Origin: Parasulfuritortus sp037439465
GTDB taxonomy: Bacteria > Pseudomonadota > Gammaproteobacteria > Burkholderiales > Thiobacillaceae
Direction: 5' to 3'
Assembly: GCA_037439465.1 (NCBI GenBank)
Contig: JBBIVX010000010.1
Coordinates: 27,841-91,840 of the forward strand
Length of the DNA stretch: 64,000 nucleotides
The position numbers and the translations under genes are program-made. A model generated the notes under the pieces. That model was not told the origin of the DNA, did not search any database, and saw only the letters and a program-made list of their open reading frames with translations. Shown one piece after another: positions 1 to 8,299 of the stretch (within the stretch, counting starts at the first letter, position 1; each line of letters begins with the position of its first letter).

Positions 1-70
1 GGTCGAGCATGCCTTGTTGCTGGAAATCATGACCGACCAGGGCGTCGGCACCCTGATCAAGTCGGGGTAG
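1..70 (+). CDS. argB: acetylglutamate kinase, C-terminal end only
   Basis: Partial gene cut by the window edge. In frame 2 the first 70 bases read V-E-H-A-L-L-L-E-I-M-T-D-Q-G-V-G-T-L-I-K-S-G-stop. The ending, with the E-x-x-T-D-x-G-V-G-T-x-I pattern, is typical of acetylglutamate kinase, which phosphorylates N-acetylglutamate in arginine synthesis. The stop codon lies 14 bases inside the 3' end of the converging gene on the other strand, so the two genes overlap tail to tail. Only 22 residues are visible, so the call rests on this short conserved tail. Confidence 0.7.
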   Translation, partial: VEHALLLEIMTDQGVGTLIKSG

Positions 71-1115
71 CAAGGCCGGGGGCCAGTTTCGCCTCAATGG
101 CCGGGCCGACATCCGCCCCCAGTTGGCGATGCAGGGCCAGGAACTCGTCCGCCAGCTCCCGCCATTGGCTCAGCCCCGCGGCGGCGGCGGCACGGAGCGC
201 CGTCGTATCGCCGGTCTCAAGCCAGCTTGTATAGGCCGCGTACAGTTGTGGCGCCAGTTTGCGCCGCATGCCGGTGAAGTTGGCGAAATAAAAGTGGATG
301 GCCGCCGCCTCGCCGCGAGCCGCCAGCCCCGGCAAGGTGGACAGGCAATCGGCACAAAGATCGCGCACGGCCCGCGCCATAATTTCGGCTCGACCACGCA
401 TGACGTCCGCCAACAGCCCCTGCCAGGCCGCTTCCCCGAGAGCCTCACCCACCCGTGCTTCACCCAGTTCGTGCAGGATGACCGCTTCCATCTCGCAGGC
501 GGTCATGGCATCCAGCGCCCGCTCGGGATCGTCGGCGAAGGGGTAGCAGGTCAGCGCCCGGCGCATCGCCTCATTTTTCCGACTCCAGCTCCATTCCTCG
601 TATTTCTCCCAGAGCCAGCGGCGCAGCGCCTCGGTGCGGACAAACAGGGTGCGGTCCTGATACATGCCGGGCGGCGCGTCCAGATCGCGCGCCAGTTCCC
701 GGCCGCAGACGTGCAACGTGTAACCATCCCGCGACTCGCTGCGCAGCAATTCGGCCAGGAAGAAATGCGGTTTGCAGTGGCGGCCGTAACCGCCGCTGTA
801 GACATAGCCGCGGCGGCTGAGGACGGCATTGATGCGGCGTGAATCGAAGGGATCAACGGCCTCGCCGCCGAGGGGGATGGGTGCGTAGGGCGCATTCTCC
901 ATTCCATCCCAGACCTCGGCGCGGGCGTTCATCCAATCGCCGACCTCGCCCTTCGGCATCTCCGAAGACAAGGGGATGGCACGCTCCCAGCGGTACAACT
1001 CACGCATCTTCAACAAGTAGGTGCAGAGGGTGAGGTCGCCGGCGAACTGCGCATCGGAGATATGGCAGTTTTGCCTGACCGCGCCGACAATGGCGTCCAG
1101 ATTGAATTCCGACAT
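57..1115 (-). CDS. conserved protein of unknown function
   Basis: A 352-residue soluble protein with no signal peptide or membrane segment. It begins M-S-E-F-N-L-D-A-I-V and has a Cys/His-containing N-terminal part (C-H-I-S-D-A-Q, then T-L-C-T-Y-L-L-K-M-R-E), followed by an alpha-helical, Glu/Arg/Ala-rich C-terminal half (about residues 160-350). A TTG four codons upstream would extend the frame, but the ATG is the more natural start. I recall a proteobacterial family with the same N-terminal pattern (annotated as Sfum_1244-like) but cannot verify this. The gene stands alone, convergent with argB and divergent from the EVE-domain gene. No function can be assigned. Confidence 0.75.
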   Translation of the reverse strand: MSEFNLDAIVGAVRQNCHISDAQFAGDLTLCTYLLKMRELYRWERAIPLSSEMPKGEVGDWMNARAEVWDGMENAPYAPIPLGGEAVDPFDSRRINAVLSRRGYVYSGGYGRHCKPHFFLAELLRSESRDGYTLHVCGRELARDLDAPPGMYQDRTLFVRTEALRRWLWEKYEEWSWSRKNEAMRRALTCYPFADDPERALDAMTACEMEAVILHELGEARVGEALGEAAWQGLLADVMRGRAEIMARAVRDLCADCLSTLPGLAARGEAAAIHFYFANFTGMRRKLAPQLYAAYTSWLETGDTTALRAAAAAGLSQWRELADEFLALHRQLGADVGPAIEAKLAPGLATPT

Positions 1116-1177
1116 GGCAAACCACAATAGTTGATAATATCTCTCGGATTATAGCCCGCCCAAACCGGGAGAATGAC

Positions 1178-1627
1178 ATGCGCTACTGGCTGATGAAAAC
1201 CGAACCCGCAGAGTATGGCATCGACGACCTGGTGCGCGACGGCAGCGTGCCCTGGTTCGGAGTGCGCAACTATCAGGCGCGCAACTTCATGCGCGATCAG
1301 ATGCAGGTGGGCGACGGTGTGCTGTTCTACCACTCGACCTGCGCCGCACCGGGTATCGCCGGGATAGCCGAGGTCGCCACGCTGGCGTATCCGGACGCTT
1401 CCCAGTTCGACATCGACGGCAAGTACTACGACGCCAAGGCGACCCCGGACAATCCGCGCTGGTTCAATGTCGACGTGCGTATCGTGCGCAAGAGCCGCCT
1501 CATGTCCCTGGCCGAGATACGCGGCTATCCGGAGCTGGCCGACATGCGCGTGTTGGCCAGAGGGAACCGATTGTCGATCACCCCGGTTGATCCGGATGAG
1601 TGGCGCTTCATTCTCGGCAAGCTATGA
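1178..1627 (+). CDS. EVE-domain protein
   Basis: A 149-residue single-domain protein. It opens M-R-Y-W-L-M-K-T-E-P, then has W-F-G-V-R-N-Y-Q-A-R-N-F-M and G-D-G-V-L-F-Y-H-S, the hallmark stretches of the EVE (PUA-like) fold. EVE proteins are thought to bind modified bases or RNA; the precise ligand is not known for bacterial members of this length. The length matches the family. Its stop overlaps the ATG of the following TauE-type gene (ATGA), so the two are probably co-transcribed, a coupling whose meaning is not obvious. Confidence 0.85.
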   Translation: MRYWLMKTEPAEYGIDDLVRDGSVPWFGVRNYQARNFMRDQMQVGDGVLFYHSTCAAPGIAGIAEVATLAYPDASQFDIDGKYYDAKATPDNPRWFNVDVRIVRKSRLMSLAEIRGYPELADMRVLARGNRLSITPVDPDEWRFILGKL

Positions 1628-2424
1628 CCTTCCTCGCCGCCTATCTCGCCCTCGGCCTGGTGTCGGGCTTTATAGCCGGCCTGCTCGGCGTCGGCGGCGG
1701 TCTGGTGCTGGTGCCGGTGCTGTCCTGGCTCTATGCCGGACAAGGCTTTGCCGATGCCTACAACATCCACCTCGCCCTGGGCACCTCGCTGGCGGTGATC
1801 GTGCTCACCTCCATCTCCAGCCTGCGCGCCCACCACACCCACGGCGCGGTGCGCTGGCCGGCGGTGCGGCGCATCGCGCCGGGGATAGTGCTCGGCACCC
1901 TGACTGGCGCCATCGTCGCCGCCTGGGCGCCGGACCGGGGCCTCAAGTGGTTTTTCGCCGGCTTCCTGTTTTATGCCGCCTCGCAGATGCTGTTTGGCTT
2001 CAAGCCCAACCCGCATCGCGAACTGCCGGGCTGGTTCGGCATGAGCGCCGTCGGCGCCATCATCGGTCTGGTATCGAGTTGGGTGGGCATAGGCGGGGGC
2101 ACGCTGTCGGTGCCGTTCCTGAATTGGTGCAACGTGCGCTTCCAGGAGGCCATCGGCACCTCCGCCGCCATCGGCTTCCCGATCGCCGTGGCGGGCGCGA
2201 CGGGCTATGCGCTGTCCGGCCAGATGGCGACGGCGGCCCTGCCGCCAGGCAGCCTCGGTTTCATCTATCTGCCGGCCCTGGCCGCCATCGCCCTGATGAG
2301 CATGTTGACCGCGCCGTGGGGAGCGAGGCTGACCCATCGCCTGCCGGTGACCCGCCTGAAAAGGCTGTTTGCCGGCCTGCTCTACCTCTTGGCCCTGCGC
2401 ATGATCTGGGGACTCATGAGCTAG
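1624..2424 (+). CDS. sulfite exporter TauE/SafE family membrane protein
   Basis: A 266-residue, very hydrophobic protein with about eight membrane segments. It carries the internally repeated glycine-rich motif of the family twice (G-L-L-G-V-G-G-G-L near residue 24 and S-S-W-V-G-I-G-G-G-T-L near residue 156). Members move sulfur-containing or small organic anions, such as sulfite or sulfoacetate, across the inner membrane. A GTG 24 bases upstream gives a longer frame, but the ATG in the ATGA overlap with the EVE gene is preferred. Substrate assignment as sulfite is only suggested by the sulfur genes elsewhere in the window. Confidence 0.85.
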   Translation: MTFLAAYLALGLVSGFIAGLLGVGGGLVLVPVLSWLYAGQGFADAYNIHLALGTSLAVIVLTSISSLRAHHTHGAVRWPAVRRIAPGIVLGTLTGAIVAAWAPDRGLKWFFAGFLFYAASQMLFGFKPNPHRELPGWFGMSAVGAIIGLVSSWVGIGGGTLSVPFLNWCNVRFQEAIGTSAAIGFPIAVAGATGYALSGQMATAALPPGSLGFIYLPALAAIALMSMLTAPWGARLTHRLPVTRLKRLFAGLLYLLALRMIWGLMS

Positions 2425-2547
2425 TGCCGAGATTCGCGGCTAGCGCCGCTTCTAAAATGGGCCGCCCACCTCCCGAGCGGCGGCGGCCGCGACAGCCGCC
2501 TCGCCCTGACGCGCTTTCACCGTGCGGCGCAGCGCCGGCGCCACGGC

Positions 2548-3675
2548 TCAGATCACGCCCAATTGCTCGGTGGCGCGGATGGACAGATCGTCATGCTCCT
2601 GCCCATTGAGTTTGATCTTGAGGCGCAGGTCATTGAAGGAATCGGCGTGGCGCAACGCGTCTTCGACGCTGATGACGCCAGTGGCATAAAGGTCGAACAG
2701 CGACTGGTCGAAGGTCTGCATGCCGAGATCACGCGAGCGGGACATGATGTCCTTGATCTCGTCCAGGCGGTTTTTCAGGATCAGGTCCGACACCAGCGGT
2801 GAACCCAGCATCACCTCCACGGCTGGGATACGGCCGTCGCCGTCGAGGCGCGGGATCAGGCGCTGGGAAACGATGGCGCGCAGGTTCATGGACAGTTCCA
2901 GCAACAACTGCTCGCGCCGCTCCAGCGGGAAGAAGCTGAGTATGCGCTCCAGCGCCTGGTTGGCGTTATTGGCATGCAGAGTGGACAGGCAGAGGTGGCC
3001 GGTCTCGGCGTAGGACAGGGCAAACTCCATGATCGAGCGCTCGCGGATCTCGCCGATCAGGATCACATCCGGCGCCTGGCGCAGGGAGTTTTTCAGGGCG
3101 GTGTGCCAGTCCTCGGTGTCGGAACCGACCTCGCGCTGGGTGATGAGACTCTTTCCGTGCTGGTGGACGAATTCGATGGGGTCCTCGACGGTGAGGATAT
3201 GCTCTTCCCGCACCTGGTTGCGATGGCCGATCATGGCCGCCAGGGTGGTGGATTTGCCGCTGCCGGTGGCGCCCACCAACAGTACCAGGCCGCGCGGCAT
3301 GAGGGCGATGTCGCGCAGTATGGGGGGCAAGTGCAGCCCGTCGATCGCGGGTATCTCTGTATTGATGGTGCGAAACACGATGCCGACCCGACCCTGCTGC
3401 ATGAAGGCACTGACGCGGAAGCGGCCGATGTCGGGGTCGTAGATGGCGAAGTTCGCCTCCTTGGTATTGACGAAGCCGTTCCATTGCTTATCGGTCATCA
3501 CCGACTTGGCCAGGCCTTGAGTATCGGCCGGGCTGAGGTGCGGACTGGCGAGGGGGACGATACGGCCGTCCACCTTCATGGCCGGAGGGAAACCGGCGGT
3601 CAGAAACAGGTCGGAGGCCTTGCGGACCAACATCTGCCGCAGCCAGCCGAGAACGGGGTTGCCGGAGGCGCTCAT
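2548..3675 (-). CDS. pilU: type IV pilus retraction ATPase PilU
   Basis: A 375-residue secretion-superfamily ATPase, the PilT paralogue that assists pilus retraction at the cytoplasmic face of the inner membrane. Visible motifs are Walker A G-A-T-G-S-G-K-S-T-T (about residue 140), the Asp box and Walker B region ending D-V-I-L-I-G-E-I-R, and the His box T-G-H-L-C-L-S-T-L-H. The C-terminal extension past the PilT core (ending A-T-E-Q-L-G-V-I) and the N-terminal K-A-S-D-L-F-L-T motif separate it from PilT. Its ATG overlaps the pilT stop by four bases, so translation is coupled. Confidence 0.95.
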   Translation of the reverse strand: MSASGNPVLGWLRQMLVRKASDLFLTAGFPPAMKVDGRIVPLASPHLSPADTQGLAKSVMTDKQWNGFVNTKEANFAIYDPDIGRFRVSAFMQQGRVGIVFRTINTEIPAIDGLHLPPILRDIALMPRGLVLLVGATGSGKSTTLAAMIGHRNQVREEHILTVEDPIEFVHQHGKSLITQREVGSDTEDWHTALKNSLRQAPDVILIGEIRERSIMEFALSYAETGHLCLSTLHANNANQALERILSFFPLERREQLLLELSMNLRAIVSQRLIPRLDGDGRIPAVEVMLGSPLVSDLILKNRLDEIKDIMSRSRDLGMQTFDQSLFDLYATGVISVEDALRHADSFNDLRLKIKLNGQEHDDLSIRATEQLGVI

Positions 3676-4712
3676 CGGAACAGGTCCTTGTTGACGGCGA
3701 CGGTACGGGCGTCGAGCTGGGATATTACGCTGCGCCGCACCAGTTCCTGGAGGGATTGATCAAGGGTCTGCATGCCGACCCCCTGGCCGGTCTGGATGGC
3801 CGAATACATCTGCGCCACCTTGCCCTCGCGGATGAGGTTGCGGATGGCGGGCGTGCCGATCATGATCTCGTGCGCCGCCACCCGGCCACTGCCATCCTTG
3901 CGTTTCAACAGCGCCTGGGAAATGACGGCGCGTAACGATTCGGACAGCATGGAGCGGACCATGTCCTTCTCGGCGGCGGGGAAGACGTCGATGATCCGGT
4001 CGATGGTCTTGGCGGCGGAACTGGTGTGCAGGGTGGCGAACACCAGGTGGCCGGTCTCGGCGGCGGTGAGCGCCAGGCGGATGGTTTCCAGGTCGCGCAT
4101 TTCACCCACCAGAATGACGTCCGGGTCCTCGCGCAGTGCCGAGCGCAAGGCGTTGTCGAAGGTCTGCGTATGGGGACCGACCTCGCGCTGGTTGATCAAA
4201 CACTTCTTGCTGGTATGGACGAATTCGATGGGATCCTCGATGGTGAGGATATGGCCATGCAGGTTGTCGTTGACGTAATCGACCATGGCCGCCAGGGTGG
4301 TGGACTTGCCCGAGCCGGTCGGCCCGGTCACCAGGACGATGCCGCGCGGCTGGTCGGAGATGTCCTTGAAACTGCGCGGCGCCTCCAGCTCCTCCAGGGT
4401 GAGCACCTTGTTCGGCACCGTTCGAAAGGCCGCGGAAGCGCCCCGCTCCTGGTTATAGGCATTGACCCGAAAACGGGCGACGCCAGGCAGCGAGAAGGAG
4501 AAGTCGGTCTCCAGGAACTCCTCATAGGCCTTGCGCTGGGCATCGCTCATGACGTCGTAGATCATGGCCCGGACCTCGGTGTTGTCCATGGCCGGGACAT
4601 TGATGCGGCGGATGTCGCCGTTGACGCGGATCATGGGCGGCAAACCCGCGGAAATGTGTAGGTCCGAGGCCTTGTTCTTGGCGGCGAAGGTCAGTAGGTC
4701 GGAGATTTCCAT
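3672..4712 (-). CDS. pilT: type IV pilus twitching motility ATPase PilT
   Basis: A 346-residue hexameric ATPase that powers pilus depolymerisation. It shows the PilT hallmarks in order: K-A-S-D-L-H-I-S-A-G near residue 15, Walker A G-P-T-G-S-G-K-S-T-T near residue 135, D-V-I-L-V-G-E-M-R-D (Walker B), T-G-H-L-V-F-A-T-L-H (His box), and the retraction-specific A-I-R-N-L-I-R-E-G-K near residue 288. The length is normal for the family. It is the first gene of pilTU and is transcribed divergently from yggS, with only 51 bases between start codons. This pilTU-yggS-proC arrangement is common in beta- and gammaproteobacteria. Confidence 0.97.
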   Translation of the reverse strand: MEISDLLTFAAKNKASDLHISAGLPPMIRVNGDIRRINVPAMDNTEVRAMIYDVMSDAQRKAYEEFLETDFSFSLPGVARFRVNAYNQERGASAAFRTVPNKVLTLEELEAPRSFKDISDQPRGIVLVTGPTGSGKSTTLAAMVDYVNDNLHGHILTIEDPIEFVHTSKKCLINQREVGPHTQTFDNALRSALREDPDVILVGEMRDLETIRLALTAAETGHLVFATLHTSSAAKTIDRIIDVFPAAEKDMVRSMLSESLRAVISQALLKRKDGSGRVAAHEIMIGTPAIRNLIREGKVAQMYSAIQTGQGVGMQTLDQSLQELVRRSVISQLDARTVAVNKDLFR

Positions 4713-4713
4713 T

Positions 4714-4719
4714 TATAAT
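4714..4719 (+). promoter_or_regulatory. candidate -10 box for yggS-proC-yggT
   Basis: A perfect TATAAT lies between the divergent pilT and yggS starts, 44 bases before the yggS ATG. No convincing -35 hexamer sits at 16-18 bases upstream, which is inside the pilT coding start, so support is limited to the -10 match and its position. Confidence 0.3.
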
Positions 4720-4763
4720 TCGCGTGGTTAAAAAGCGCGTGCGACTGAGGGGCTGAATCCATT

Positions 4764-5444
4764 ATGGGTGCAATCGCGGCGGGGTTGCAAGTTTGCCGGA
4801 AACGCATCGCAGCGGCCTGCCGGCAAGCCGGTCGGCCGGCCGAGGCGGTGACCCTGTTGGCGGTGAGCAAGACCTTTCCCGCCACCGCCGTGCGCGAGGC
4901 CTATGCCGCCGGTCAATGGCGTTTCGGCGAGAGCTACCTGAAAGAGGCCCTGGCCAAGCAGGACGCCCTTGCCGACCTGCCGCTGGAATGGCATTTCATC
5001 GGCCCCATCCAGAGCAACAAGACTCGCCCTATCGCCGCGCGTTTCGCCTGGGTGCACGGCGTCGACCGGCTGCCGGTCGCCGAGCGGCTGAGCGCGGCCC
5101 GAGCGGATACGCTGCCGCCGCTCAACCTCTGCATCCAGGTCAACGTCAGCGGCGAGGCCAGCAAGCATGGCGTCGCGCCGGCAGACGCCCTGGCGCTGGC
5201 GCACGCCGTGGCGGGCCTGCCCAGGCTCAAACTGCGTGGCTTCATGACCGTGCCGCGGCAGACCCCGGACCCGGCTGCGCAACGCGCTCAGTTCGCCCAG
5301 CTGCGCTCCCTGTTCGAGTCGGCCGCCGCGCCGCTGAAGCTCGACACCCTGTCGATGGGCATGTCGGGCGACCTCGAAGCCGCGATAATGGAAGGCGCCA
5401 CCCTGGTGCGCCCCGGCAGCGCGATTTTTGGTAAGAGGGAATAG
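4764..5444 (+). CDS. yggS: YggS family pyridoxal phosphate homeostasis protein
   Basis: A 226-residue single-domain protein with the alanine-racemase-type TIM-barrel fold. It binds PLP without known catalysis and buffers vitamin B6 and amino-acid pools. The PLP lysine sits in L-L-A-V-S-K-T near residue 36, followed by F-G-E-S-Y-L-K-E (usually F-G-E-N-Y) and W-H-F-I-G-P-I-Q-S-N-K. The C-terminal phosphate loop is recognisable as L-S-M-G-M-S-G-D-L-E-A-A-I. The gene starts the yggS-proC-yggT operon and is followed within three bases by proC. Confidence 0.93.
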   Translation: MGAIAAGLQVCRKRIAAACRQAGRPAEAVTLLAVSKTFPATAVREAYAAGQWRFGESYLKEALAKQDALADLPLEWHFIGPIQSNKTRPIAARFAWVHGVDRLPVAERLSAARADTLPPLNLCIQVNVSGEASKHGVAPADALALAHAVAGLPRLKLRGFMTVPRQTPDPAAQRAQFAQLRSLFESAAAPLKLDTLSMGMSGDLEAAIMEGATLVRPGSAIFGKRE

Positions 5445-5446
5445 CT

Positions 5447-6256
5447 ATGAAGGTTGGATTCATCGGCGGCGGCAACATGGCCGAAGCCCTGATCGGCGGC
5501 ATGCTCAAGCAGGGTTTCGCAGCCACAGACATTTCCGTCACCGAGCCTGACCCGCAACGCCGCGCGTTGCTGGTCGAGCGCTACGCCGTACAGACCGAGG
5601 CGACCGCCGCCCTGACAATGGCGGTCGATGTACTGGTGCTGGCGGTCAAGCCGCAGATACTACGCGCCGCCCTCTACGCCCTGCCCAGACCGGCGGCGAC
5701 GACCTGCGTACTGTCGATCGCCGCCGGCGTGCGCGTCGGCGACATCGCCCGCTGGCTGGGTGACCACGCCGCCGTGGTGCGCGCCATGCCCAACACCCCC
5801 GCCCTGGTCGGCGAAGGCATTGCCGGACTGTTCGCCCTAGCCGGTGTGACCACCCGCCAGCGGCAGGAGGCGGAGGCCGTGCTCAAGGCGGTCGGGCAGG
5901 TGGTCTGGGTGGACAACGAGCAGCAGATCGACGCGGTCACCGCCATCTCCGGCAGCGGCCCGGCCTATGTCTTTTATTTCATCGAGGCCATGGAGACCGC
6001 CGCCCGCGACCTCGGTTTGGCGCCGGCGACCGCCCGCGCCTTGAGCCTGCAGACCGTCTATGGCGCCGCCGCCCTGGCCCGCCAGGATGGCGGCGAGCCA
6101 GCCGTGCTGCGGGCACGGGTGACCTCGAAGGGGGGGACCACCGAACGCGGCGTCGCCGTCCTCGAACAGGCCCAGGTCGCCGCCGCCGTCGTGCAGGCCG
6201 CACGCGCCGCCGCCGGCCGCGCGCGCGAACTGGGCGATCTGTTGGGGGCCGAATGA
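5447..6256 (+). CDS. proC: pyrroline-5-carboxylate reductase
   Basis: A 269-residue NAD(P)H-dependent enzyme that reduces 1-pyrroline-5-carboxylate to proline in the last step of proline synthesis. The Rossmann fingerprint G-F-I-G-G-G-N-M-A-E-A occupies residues 4-14, and V-R-A-M-P-N-T-P-A-L-V-G-E-G (near residue 106) and S-G-S-G-P-A-Y-V-F (near residue 168) are the conserved substrate and dimer segments. T-S-K-G-G-T-T is present near the C-terminus. A purine-rich ribosome site (AAGAGGGA) precedes the ATG. Its stop overlaps the yggT start (ATGA). Confidence 0.96.
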   Translation: MKVGFIGGGNMAEALIGGMLKQGFAATDISVTEPDPQRRALLVERYAVQTEATAALTMAVDVLVLAVKPQILRAALYALPRPAATTCVLSIAAGVRVGDIARWLGDHAAVVRAMPNTPALVGEGIAGLFALAGVTTRQRQEAEAVLKAVGQVVWVDNEQQIDAVTAISGSGPAYVFYFIEAMETAARDLGLAPATARALSLQTVYGAAALARQDGGEPAVLRARVTSKGGTTERGVAVLEQAQVAAAVVQAARAAAGRARELGDLLGAE

Positions 6257-6834
6257 TGCTGCAGGATGCCTTGCAATTCCTGCTGCGTGTCTTCTTCGGT
6301 CTGGCCGCCACGGCATTCTGGCTGCGCTTTTACATGCAATGGGCGCGAGTGCCGTTCAGCAACCCCTTCGCCCAGTTCATCGTGCGCGTGACCGATTTCG
6401 CCGTCAAACCGCTGCGCCGGGCGATCCCTGGCTGGTTCGGTCTCGATTGGGCGAGCCTGCTGCTCTTTTTTCTGGCCGAGTGGCTGTGGGTGTTGGCCAG
6501 CCACTGGTTGGTGGGTTACCCCTTCATGGCCGCGACCACCCAGGTCTGGCCTGGATTCCTGCTGTTCACTCTGGCGGCCTGCCTCAAACTGGCCATTTAT
6601 ATCCTAATGGGACTGGTGCTGATTCAGGTCATACTGAGCTGGGTAAACCCTTTCTCGCCCATCGCCCCGATCTTCTACGCCATGGCGCGGCCGGTGCTGG
6701 CCCCCTTGCAGCGTTTCATCCCGCCATTCAGCGGCATCGACCTGAGTCCGCTGGCGGCCTTGATCCTGCTGCAACTCGTGCTGATCGCCCCGGTTGCTGG
6801 CCTGGAACGGCTGGCCCACGGCCTCATCTGGTGA
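6253..6834 (+). CDS. yggT: YggT family membrane protein
   Basis: A 193-residue integral membrane protein made of two tandem YGGT units (about residues 5-95 and 100-190). Each has two hydrophobic helices and a conserved F-x-x-x-x-x-P-L/F-x-R/P-x-I-P element (V-K-P-L-R-R-A-I-P and L-A-P-L-Q-R-F-I-P-P). YggT proteins are linked to osmotic-shock tolerance and cell division or membrane organisation; the biochemical role is not settled. The ATGA overlap with proC indicates translational coupling in the yggS-proC-yggT operon. Confidence 0.9.
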   Translation: MMLQDALQFLLRVFFGLAATAFWLRFYMQWARVPFSNPFAQFIVRVTDFAVKPLRRAIPGWFGLDWASLLLFFLAEWLWVLASHWLVGYPFMAATTQVWPGFLLFTLAACLKLAIYILMGLVLIQVILSWVNPFSPIAPIFYAMARPVLAPLQRFIPPFSGIDLSPLAALILLQLVLIAPVAGLERLAHGLIW

Positions 6835-6958
6835 CGCCAGCCTGGCTGAAGGGCGGCCAGCGCGGCGACAAATCACGCCGCAAAACGATCCGGAAAGCGC
6901 TCGACATCACAGAGCACACCGCCGTCCCGGCTTGTCATTGGCAGCGGCGCGGACCACA

Positions 6959-7423
6959 ATGATGGCCACCATGCGCCATCGCCCTATCCAACTCGGCAAG
7001 ACCTGCCCACTCTGTGGCAGCACGGCTTACGCCGAGGCTAAATTGCCGACCCCCGCAAGCACGCCGGCGGTGAAATTCGATCTCGATCACCCCGCCACGT
7101 TGGTGGAAGGACAAAGCCTGAGTCTGCTGCTCGCCCTGGTCGAGCTGTTGCCCTACAAGCTCTTCTACTGCGCGCGCTGCGGCGCCGAGTTCAAGCTGGA
7201 GAGCCCGGTCAGTCGCGGCCTGGTGCGCGCCATGCTCGATTCCATGTCCCCGGTGTTACCGGCAGTCAGGCCCGCGGCCACCGCCCCGACGCGACCGCAG
7301 CCTGCACCTTCCGCCGTCCAGGCCACCCCCGCCCAGGCCGCGGCGGCGGGCGATGAATGGGAAGTCGAGAGCCTCGACACCCTGTTCGATTACGGCACCG
7401 GCGCCGCGCCGTCCGCACCGTGA
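6959..7423 (+). CDS. zinc-ribbon-like protein of unknown function
   Basis: A 154-residue protein with one C-P-L-C pair near residue 18 and one C-A-R-C pair near residue 68, which together could form a four-cysteine zinc ribbon split by about 45 residues. The last 70 residues are Ala/Pro-rich and look disordered. Start codons at 6959, 6962 and 6971 are all in frame; the first is listed. It lies between yggT and uppP on the same strand, 125 bases after yggT. The family is not recognised, and no catalytic residue can be named. Confidence 0.6.
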   Translation: MMATMRHRPIQLGKTCPLCGSTAYAEAKLPTPASTPAVKFDLDHPATLVEGQSLSLLLALVELLPYKLFYCARCGAEFKLESPVSRGLVRAMLDSMSPVLPAVRPAATAPTRPQPAPSAVQATPAQAAAAGDEWEVESLDTLFDYGTGAAPSAP

Positions 7424-7468
7424 GCCCTCGGCCTCGGCTATAATCCGCCCCTCATTGGGGAGCGCACC

Positions 7469-8290
7469 TTGGATAGTCTGCTGTTGCTGAAGGCCCTCGT
7501 ACTGGGTGTCGTCGAGGGGCTGACGGAGTTTTTGCCGATCTCGTCCACCGGCCATCTCATCATCGCCGGGCAGTTGCTGGGCTTCCATGACGACAAGGCC
7601 AAGGTCTTCGACATCGCCATCCAGTTGGCCGCCATTCTCGCCGTGCTCTGGCTCTATCGCGCCCGCCTGGGGCGGGTCGTGGCGGGCTTGGCCGGCGACC
7701 CCGCCGCCCGCCGCTTCGCCCTCAACCTGATCATCGGCTTCACGCCGGCGGCGGTCCTCGGCCTCATGTTCGCCAGCCAGATCAAGGCCTACCTGTTCAA
7801 CCCGCTGGTGGTGGCCACCGCCTTTATCGTCGGCGGCCTGCTCATACTCTGGGCGGAACGGCGCCAGCATGTGGTCAGGATCGAGAGCGTCGACGCCATG
7901 CGCGCCGGCGATGCTCTCAAGGTCGGCTTTGCCCAGGCGCTGGCGATGATCCCCGGCACCTCGCGCTCCGGCGCCACCATCATCGGCGGTCTGTTTTTCG
8001 GGCTATCGCGCAAGGCGGCGACCGAGTTCTCCTTTTTCCTGGCCATTCCCACCATGTTCGCGGCGACGCTGTATGACGTCTACAAACACCGTCAGTTGTT
8101 CAGCGCCGCCGACCTGCCCCTGTTCGCAGTCGGCGCCGCCGCCTCATTCGTCAGTGCCTTGTTATGCGTGCGCTGGCTGTTGCGTTATGTCTCCAGCCAC
8201 GACTTCACCCCCTTCGCCTGGTACCGCATCGCCTTCGGCCTCGTGGTATTGGTCACCGGCCTTGGCGGCTACATCGACTGGTCGGCCTGA
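7469..8290 (+). CDS. uppP: undecaprenyl-diphosphatase UppP (BacA)
   Basis: A 273-residue polytopic inner-membrane enzyme that dephosphorylates undecaprenyl pyrophosphate to recycle the lipid carrier for peptidoglycan synthesis. Both signature regions are present: V-E-G-L-T-E-F-L-P-I-S-S-T-G-H-L near residue 15, with its Glu-rich active-site motif, and M-I-P-G-T-S-R-S-G-A-T near residue 163. Translation starts at TTG, supported by a GGGGAG ribosome site eight bases upstream and by the conserved N-terminus immediately after it. It converges with chpA, with nine bases between stops. Confidence 0.95.
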   Translation: MDSLLLLKALVLGVVEGLTEFLPISSTGHLIIAGQLLGFHDDKAKVFDIAIQLAAILAVLWLYRARLGRVVAGLAGDPAARRFALNLIIGFTPAAVLGLMFASQIKAYLFNPLVVATAFIVGGLLILWAERRQHVVRIESVDAMRAGDALKVGFAQALAMIPGTSRSGATIIGGLFFGLSRKAATEFSFFLAIPTMFAATLYDVYKHRQLFSAADLPLFAVGAAASFVSALLCVRWLLRYVSSHDFTPFAWYRIAFGLVVLVTGLGGYIDWSA

Positions 8291-8299
8291 ATCGTCGCC

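Noticed and set aside
2425..2547. Possible coding remnant between the TauE-type gene and pilU
   Set aside because: A GC-rich open frame continues here but it is a shadow frame of the TauE gene; no start, ribosome site or terminator is visible.
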